From: Aalborgiella sp040079635
Lineage (GTDB): Bacteria > Pseudomonadota > Gammaproteobacteria > Burkholderiales > Burkholderiaceae_C
DNA length: 8,688 nt
Reading direction: 5' to 3'
Assembly (NCBI GenBank): GCA_040079635.1
Contig: JBEBJY010000085.1
Location: forward strand, 1-8,688
Shown here: piece by piece, positions 5,953 to 8,688 of the stretch
Layout of the letters: each line of letters begins with the position of its first letter
How positions within the stretch are numbered: position 1 is the stretch's first letter
Made by a program: the position numbers and the translations under genes
The notes under the pieces: model-generated
Seen by the model: the letters and a program-made list of their open reading frames with translations, nothing else
Told to the model about the DNA's origin: nothing
Databases searched by the model: none

Positions 5953-7137
5953 TTAACGCACCTGCACCTTCGGCCGTGGACGTGTTCCGGCAGCAACCGT
6001 CAGCTCCAAGGGTGCTTCTTTGCGAATAATGCCAAATTTCTCACTGTTTCCAGGTTTGATGCTGGACACTTGTGTCAAAAGTTCCGAAACGTTACGAACC
6101 GGTTTTCCGGCAATGCTCACAATGATATCCCCCGGCACAATGCCCGCTTTGGCCGCTGGCGCCCCCTGCAAAACACCGGTGATGATGACGCCTTGTAAAG
6201 CCTCGCCCGATTTTGATGAATTTTTGATTCCAAACGTAACGGCTAACTCAGGCGACAAGTCTTGCGGCTCCACGCCAATCCAACCGCGCGTCACCACGCC
6301 GTCTTTCACAATGCCTTCCATCACTTGCTTGGCGGTGGACACCGGAATCGCAAAGCCAATGCCCAAGCTGCCGCCAGAGCGTGAGTAAATCGCGGTGTTG
6401 ATGCCTTGCAAATTGCCATTCACGTCGACTAACGCGCCGCCTGAATTACCGGGGTTGATGGCCGCATCGGTTTGGATGAAGTTTTCAAAGGTGTTGATGC
6501 CCAGTTGGTTACGCCCCAGTGCGCTCACAATGCCGCTGGTCACTGTTTGCCCCACACCAAACGGGTTGCCGATGGCTAACACTTGGTCGCCCACTTGCAG
6601 CGCATCAGAGTTGCCCAGCACGATGGCGGGCAGCTTATCAAGTGTGATCTTCAAGATGGCCAGGTCAGAATCTGGGTCCGTCCCAATCACCTTGGCAATC
6701 GCGCGGCGGCTGTCGTTCAAGATCACTTCAATCTCATCCGCACCTTCCACCACGTGGTTGTTGGTCAAAATAATGCCGTCCGTGCTGACAATCACGCCGC
6801 TGCCCAAGCCCGCTTGCTGCGGCTCAGAGCCTTGCCCACCATTTTGACCCCGCTCGCCAAAGAAAAACTTGAACCACGGGTCGTCCAGTTGCGGGTTTTT
6901 AACCGCATTTTTGCTCACATTGATGCTCACCACAGCGGCAGATGCTTTTTGCGCAGCCGTTCGAAAGCTACCCACTGGCGTCGCTCCCGCAGGCGCAGCC
7001 GGTGCTTCCAAGATAGAAATACCCGCCACCGTGTTGCGCGCAGGCCCCAGCCACTCGGGCTTGAGCGTCGCCACCACAAAATAAGCCGCCAGCAAGACGG
7101 TTACTACTTGAGCAAAAAAGAGCCAAAATCGTTTCAT
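5953..7137 (-). CDS. HtrA/DegS-like periplasmic serine protease, membrane-anchored, one PDZ domain
   Basis: S1C-family protease of 394 residues. An N-terminal anchor (FWLFFAQVVTVLLAAYFVV, about 4-22) would hold the protein in the inner membrane facing the periplasm. The trypsin-like domain carries the triad H128 (LTNNHVV), D158 (DPDSDLAIL) and S232 (NPGNSGGAL). One PDZ domain spans about 286-375 (GVEPQDL, then GIVPGDIIVSIAGKPV). One PDZ plus an anchor resembles DegS more than the two-PDZ DegP/DegQ. Such proteases act in envelope protein quality control or stress signalling. A longer frame reaches 7371, but its N-terminus translates the tandem repeat (RYWRYWRYW) and overlaps the divergent gene. 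The start MKRFWLFF is preferred because it matches the family N-terminus; the in-frame ATG at 7152 (MDNVT) is a near alternative. Neither has a strong Shine-Dalgarno. The 157-bp gap to the Nif3-like gene is a divergent promoter region. Confidence 0.92.
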   Translation of the reverse strand: MKRFWLFFAQVVTVLLAAYFVVATLKPEWLGPARNTVAGISILEAPAAPAGATPVGSFRTAAQKASAAVVSINVSKNAVKNPQLDDPWFKFFFGERGQNGGQGSEPQQAGLGSGVIVSTDGIILTNNHVVEGADEIEVILNDSRRAIAKVIGTDPDSDLAILKITLDKLPAIVLGNSDALQVGDQVLAIGNPFGVGQTVTSGIVSALGRNQLGINTFENFIQTDAAINPGNSGGALVDVNGNLQGINTAIYSRSGGSLGIGFAIPVSTAKQVMEGIVKDGVVTRGWIGVEPQDLSPELAVTFGIKNSSKSGEALQGVIITGVLQGAPAAKAGIVPGDIIVSIAGKPVRNVSELLTQVSSIKPGNSEKFGIIRKEAPLELTVAAGTRPRPKVQVR

Positions 7138-7209
7138 AGTTACATTGTCCATCCAAAAGAGGAAGAAATCAGGTTGAATCACCCATCCGATACTTAAACT
7201 GGGGGCACA

Positions 7210-7238
7210 ATGATAAAAATCAAAGCAATCTATATAGT
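7210..7238 (+). promoter_or_regulatory. Candidate promoter of the Nif3-like gene
   Basis: ATGATA (7210-7215, four of six matches to the -35 consensus) and TATAGT (7233-7238, five of six to the -10) are 17 bases apart. The start would be near 7245, inside the 9-bp tandem repeat, giving a leader of about 50 bases. No equally good pair was found for htrA in the opposite direction. Confidence 0.4.
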
Positions 7239-7273
7239 AATAACGCCAATAACGCCAATAACGCCAATAACGC
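7239..7273 (+). repeat. 9-bp tandem repeat, about 3.9 units, in the htrA / Nif3 intergenic region
   Basis: The unit AATAACGCC occurs at 7239-7247, 7248-7256 and 7257-7265, with a fourth incomplete unit (8 of 9 bases) at 7266-7273. All units are identical, so the array is recent or kept uniform by slippage. It begins immediately after the candidate -10 box and ends 21 bp before the ATG of the Nif3-like gene, so unit number would change the leader length in 9-base steps. Confidence 0.9.
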
Positions 7274-7294
7274 ACTAGCCAAAATTTAATCGCC

Positions 7295-8125
7295 ATGACC
7301 GACCGACAAGCCATTGACAGAAAAGCGCTGCTCGCCAGCTTCAACAGCCTGCTGCAACCCGAACGCTTCACCGACTACGGGCCCAACGGCCTGCAGGTTG
7401 AGGGCAAAGCGCAGATTCGCAAAATCGTCTCTGGCGTCACCGCCAGCCGCGCTTTGATTGAAGCGGCTATTGAGGCAAAAGCCGACGCCATATTCGTCCA
7501 CCACGGCCTGTTTTGGCGAGGACAAACCGGCGTGGTCACAGGCTGGATGAAAGAGCGCCTGAAACTCCTACTCGCCCACGACATCAACCTCTACGCCTAC
7601 CACCTGCCGCTAGACGCCCACCCCGAGCTGGGCAACAACGCCCAATTGGGTCAAAAACTGGGTTTTATCACCCCAAAAGCAGCTGAAAGTGGCGAAATTA
7701 CCCACTTTGGCGACCAAAACTTGGGTTGGATGGCCAATATTGAGCGAAATACCGATAAAAACTCTCAAAATCAGCCCTATTCACCCGAAAACCTACAAAA
7801 ACACCTAGAAAACACCCTAAAAAGGCATTTAGCCGGCGTATTTATTGCCTCTACAGCTATTAAAAGTATAGCAATTAAAAATATCGCATGGTGTACAGGT
7901 GGTGCGCAAAGCTACTTCGAAGCCGCCGTCGCTGCCGGCGCAGACGCCTTCATCACCGGCGAAATGTCCGAACCCCAAGCCCATCTAGCCCGCGAATGCG
8001 GCGTCGCCTACTTCGCCTGCGGCCACCATGCGACCGAGCGCTACGGCGCACCAGCGGTGGCGGCGCATATGGCTGAAAAGCTTGGTATTGAGCATGAATT
8101 CATTGAAATCGACAACCCTGCTTGA
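7295..8125 (+). CDS. Nif3-like dinuclear metal centre hexameric protein (YbgI/YqfO family)
   Basis: The protein has 276 residues and is probably cytosolic. Ligands of the di-metal site are visible: H69-H70 in FVHHGLFW, D107 in YHLPLDAHPELGNN, and H244 with E248 in GHHATERYG. AWCTGGAQ at 198-205 and GADAFITGEMSEPQAH are also signatures of the family. These proteins form toroidal hexamers; the biochemical role is unresolved, and the old label GTP cyclohydrolase I type 2 is an annotation tradition rather than a demonstrated function. The segment before AWCTGGAQ is odd: residues 179-193 (LAGVFIASTAIKSIA) are encoded by copy 3 of the dispersed repeat. The middle part (about 125-200, rich in Lys, Asn and Ile) is visibly more AT-rich than the rest of the gene. 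The ATG at 7295 lacks a Shine-Dalgarno. The gene is divergent from htrA, an arrangement I recall in related Burkholderiales. Confidence 0.93.
   Translation: MTDRQAIDRKALLASFNSLLQPERFTDYGPNGLQVEGKAQIRKIVSGVTASRALIEAAIEAKADAIFVHHGLFWRGQTGVVTGWMKERLKLLLAHDINLYAYHLPLDAHPELGNNAQLGQKLGFITPKAAESGEITHFGDQNLGWMANIERNTDKNSQNQPYSPENLQKHLENTLKRHLAGVFIASTAIKSIAIKNIAWCTGGAQSYFEAAVAAGADAFITGEMSEPQAHLARECGVAYFACGHHATERYGAPAVAAHMAEKLGIEHEFIEIDNPA
7830..7872 (+). repeat. Dispersed 43-bp repeat, copy 3 (inside the Nif3-like gene)
   Basis: The core is at 7830-7849, followed by six variable bases, GCTATT at 7856-7861, five bases, and TATAGC at 7867-7872; GCTAT/ATAGC forms a 5-bp hairpin. The copy is read sense in the frame TTA GCC GGC GTA, giving LAGVFIA. 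The core in the other two + frames meets TAG at once or gives SRRIYC. The neighbouring bases 7740-7885 are AT-rich compared with the gene ends. Confidence 0.9.
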
Positions 8126-8174
8126 AATGCCTGATGGCTTTGGCGGAGGGTTTTTTGAGGCCAATTTATGCCTC

Positions 8175-8217
8175 TAGCCGGCGTATTTATTGCTTAATTA
8201 GCTATGAAATAAATAGC
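8175..8217 (+). repeat. Dispersed 43-bp repeat, copy 4 (convergent intergenic region)
   Basis: The core is at 8175-8193 with T instead of C at position 20, followed by six bases, GCTATG at 8201-8206, five bases, and AATAGC at 8212-8217; GCTAT/ATAGC pairs. It lies 49 bp after the Nif3-like stop and 26 bp before the end of the convergent DUF2059 gene. No other terminator with a clear U-tract is visible between these genes, so the element may form the 3' end structure for one or both transcripts. Confidence 0.9.
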
Positions 8218-8243
8218 AAAACTCAAGACATTTGCAGTCTAAA

Positions 8244-8688
8244 TCACTTCGCAGCCAATGCCTCTTGCACCGCTTTTTCTAAGATCGGCTCAATCTTTTG
8301 CTGAATGATGGGCAGCTTGGCTTGAATCGCTTGGGCGGATTTGATATTCACAGCCACCATCTTTTGCATCAAAGCCATATAGGCTGGGTCTTTGTACAGT
8401 GCGGCTAAGCGGTTCACTTCTTCTTGGTTCAAACTGTCTTGGTAAATTTTGATGTAAGCCAGCTTCATCTTGTCCCAGCCCATTTCGGTTTGCATCACCT
8501 TAGTTACCTGTGGGGCGGCTTTGTCTACGGCTAGTTTTTGAGCGGGGGTGATGGGGCCACCGTTGTGGGTGAAGAGCTGGCGGTTGATTTCTTGGCGCAT
8601 TTTGCCTTCTACGCCGGCTAGTGTTGATTCCAAGGATTGTTGGGCGCCGTTGGTGGAGAGGATGGCTTCGATGCTGGAGGGGGTGGGT
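8244..8688 (-). CDS. DUF2059 domain-containing protein, partial (N-terminus beyond window)
   Basis: The frame ends at TGA 8246-8244 and stays open through the right edge, showing 147 C-terminal residues. A TTG at 8633 is not taken as the start because the frame continues upstream with PTPSSIEAILSTNG, which fits the family. The visible part is an all-helical DUF2059 domain: repeated amphipathic helices with WDKMKLAYIKIYQDSLNQ, then EEVNRLAALYKDP-Y-ALMQKM, and a C-terminal helix ending in EALAAK. Proteins of this family normally carry a signal peptide and are secreted to the periplasm. The function is unknown, and the signal would lie outside this window. It is convergent with the Nif3-like gene, with repeat copy 4 between them. 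TACGCCGGCTAG at 8610-8621 matches 12 bases of the repeat core in the opposite orientation. Confidence 0.85.
   Translation of the reverse strand, partial: PTPSSIEAILSTNGAQQSLESTLAGVEGKMRQEINRQLFTHNGGPITPAQKLAVDKAAPQVTKVMQTEMGWDKMKLAYIKIYQDSLNQEEVNRLAALYKDPAYMALMQKMVAVNIKSAQAIQAKLPIIQQKIEPILEKAVQEALAAK

Noticed and set aside
5853..5996. Upstream extension of the exported hypothetical protein to an ATG at 5996
   Set aside because: It overlaps the 3' end of htrA and puts 48 unrelated residues in front of an evident signal peptide. The GTG at 5852 has a good Shine-Dalgarno.
7138..7371. N-terminal extension of the htrA frame up to 7371 (472 residues)
   Set aside because: It overlaps the first codons of the divergent Nif3-like gene, translates the tandem repeat as RYW units and has no family-like sequence. 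MKRFWLFF at 7137 is the typical start.
8136..8175. GAGGC...GCCTC hairpin near a T-run after the Nif3-like gene
   Set aside because: The T-run lies before the stem on the plus strand and becomes an A-run after it on the minus strand, so it is not an intrinsic terminator in either direction.
401..8217. CRISPR array interpretation of the four repeats
   Set aside because: The copies are hundreds to thousands of bases apart with genes between them, not regularly spaced by short spacers, and no cas gene is present.
8122..8304. 60-codon plus-strand frame overlapping the Nif3-like stop
   Set aside because: It reads through repeat copy 4 and antisense to the DUF2059 gene, with no recognisable protein features.

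Overview
The window looks like a chromosomal segment of a betaproteobacterium of the order Burkholderiales, most likely a Comamonadaceae-type freshwater or soil bacterium (Rhodoferax, Polaromonas or Limnohabitans-like). This is inferred from the AhcY sequence type, the SAH riboswitch in front of ahcY, the ahcY-tlyA gene order and the divergent htrA / Nif3-like pair. No rRNA, tRNA, CRISPR array, transposase or phage gene was seen.

Region 1-2940 (minus strand) is an S-adenosylmethionine-cycle block. A consensus-like promoter fires directly into an SAH riboswitch, followed by ahcY (S-adenosylhomocysteine hydrolase) and tlyA (SAM-dependent rRNA 2'-O-methyltransferase, running off the left edge). 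SAH is the by-product of SAM-dependent methylation and AhcY removes it, so the riboswitch fits this gene. Region 2965-5100 (minus strand) holds a two-gene unit: a PhyH-type Fe(II)/2-oxoglutarate dioxygenase followed 21 bp later by a short-chain dehydrogenase. Its AT-rich leader contains a perfect 9-bp inverted repeat. Region 5102-7137 (minus strand) holds a single-PDZ, membrane-anchored HtrA/DegS-like protease, then an exported Arg/Gln-rich helical protein of unknown function closed by a strong intrinsic terminator. Region 7138-8125 starts with the divergent intergenic region, which carries a 9-bp tandem repeat, and continues into a plus-strand Nif3/YbgI-like dinuclear metal protein. At 8244-8688 is the C-terminal part of an exported DUF2059 protein on the minus strand.

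The least explained signal is a dispersed 43-bp repeat present four times (401, 1069, 7830, 8175). Each copy has a 19-20 nt invariant core, fixed internal spacing and a small GCTAT/ATAGC hairpin, and all four lie in the same orientation on the + strand. Two copies are between genes. The other two lie inside the reading frames of tlyA and the Nif3-like gene and are translated, from opposite strands, as part of a protein segment that is unusual for the family. This looks like a small non-autonomous or REP/MITE-like element able to insert into coding DNA without breaking the frame.
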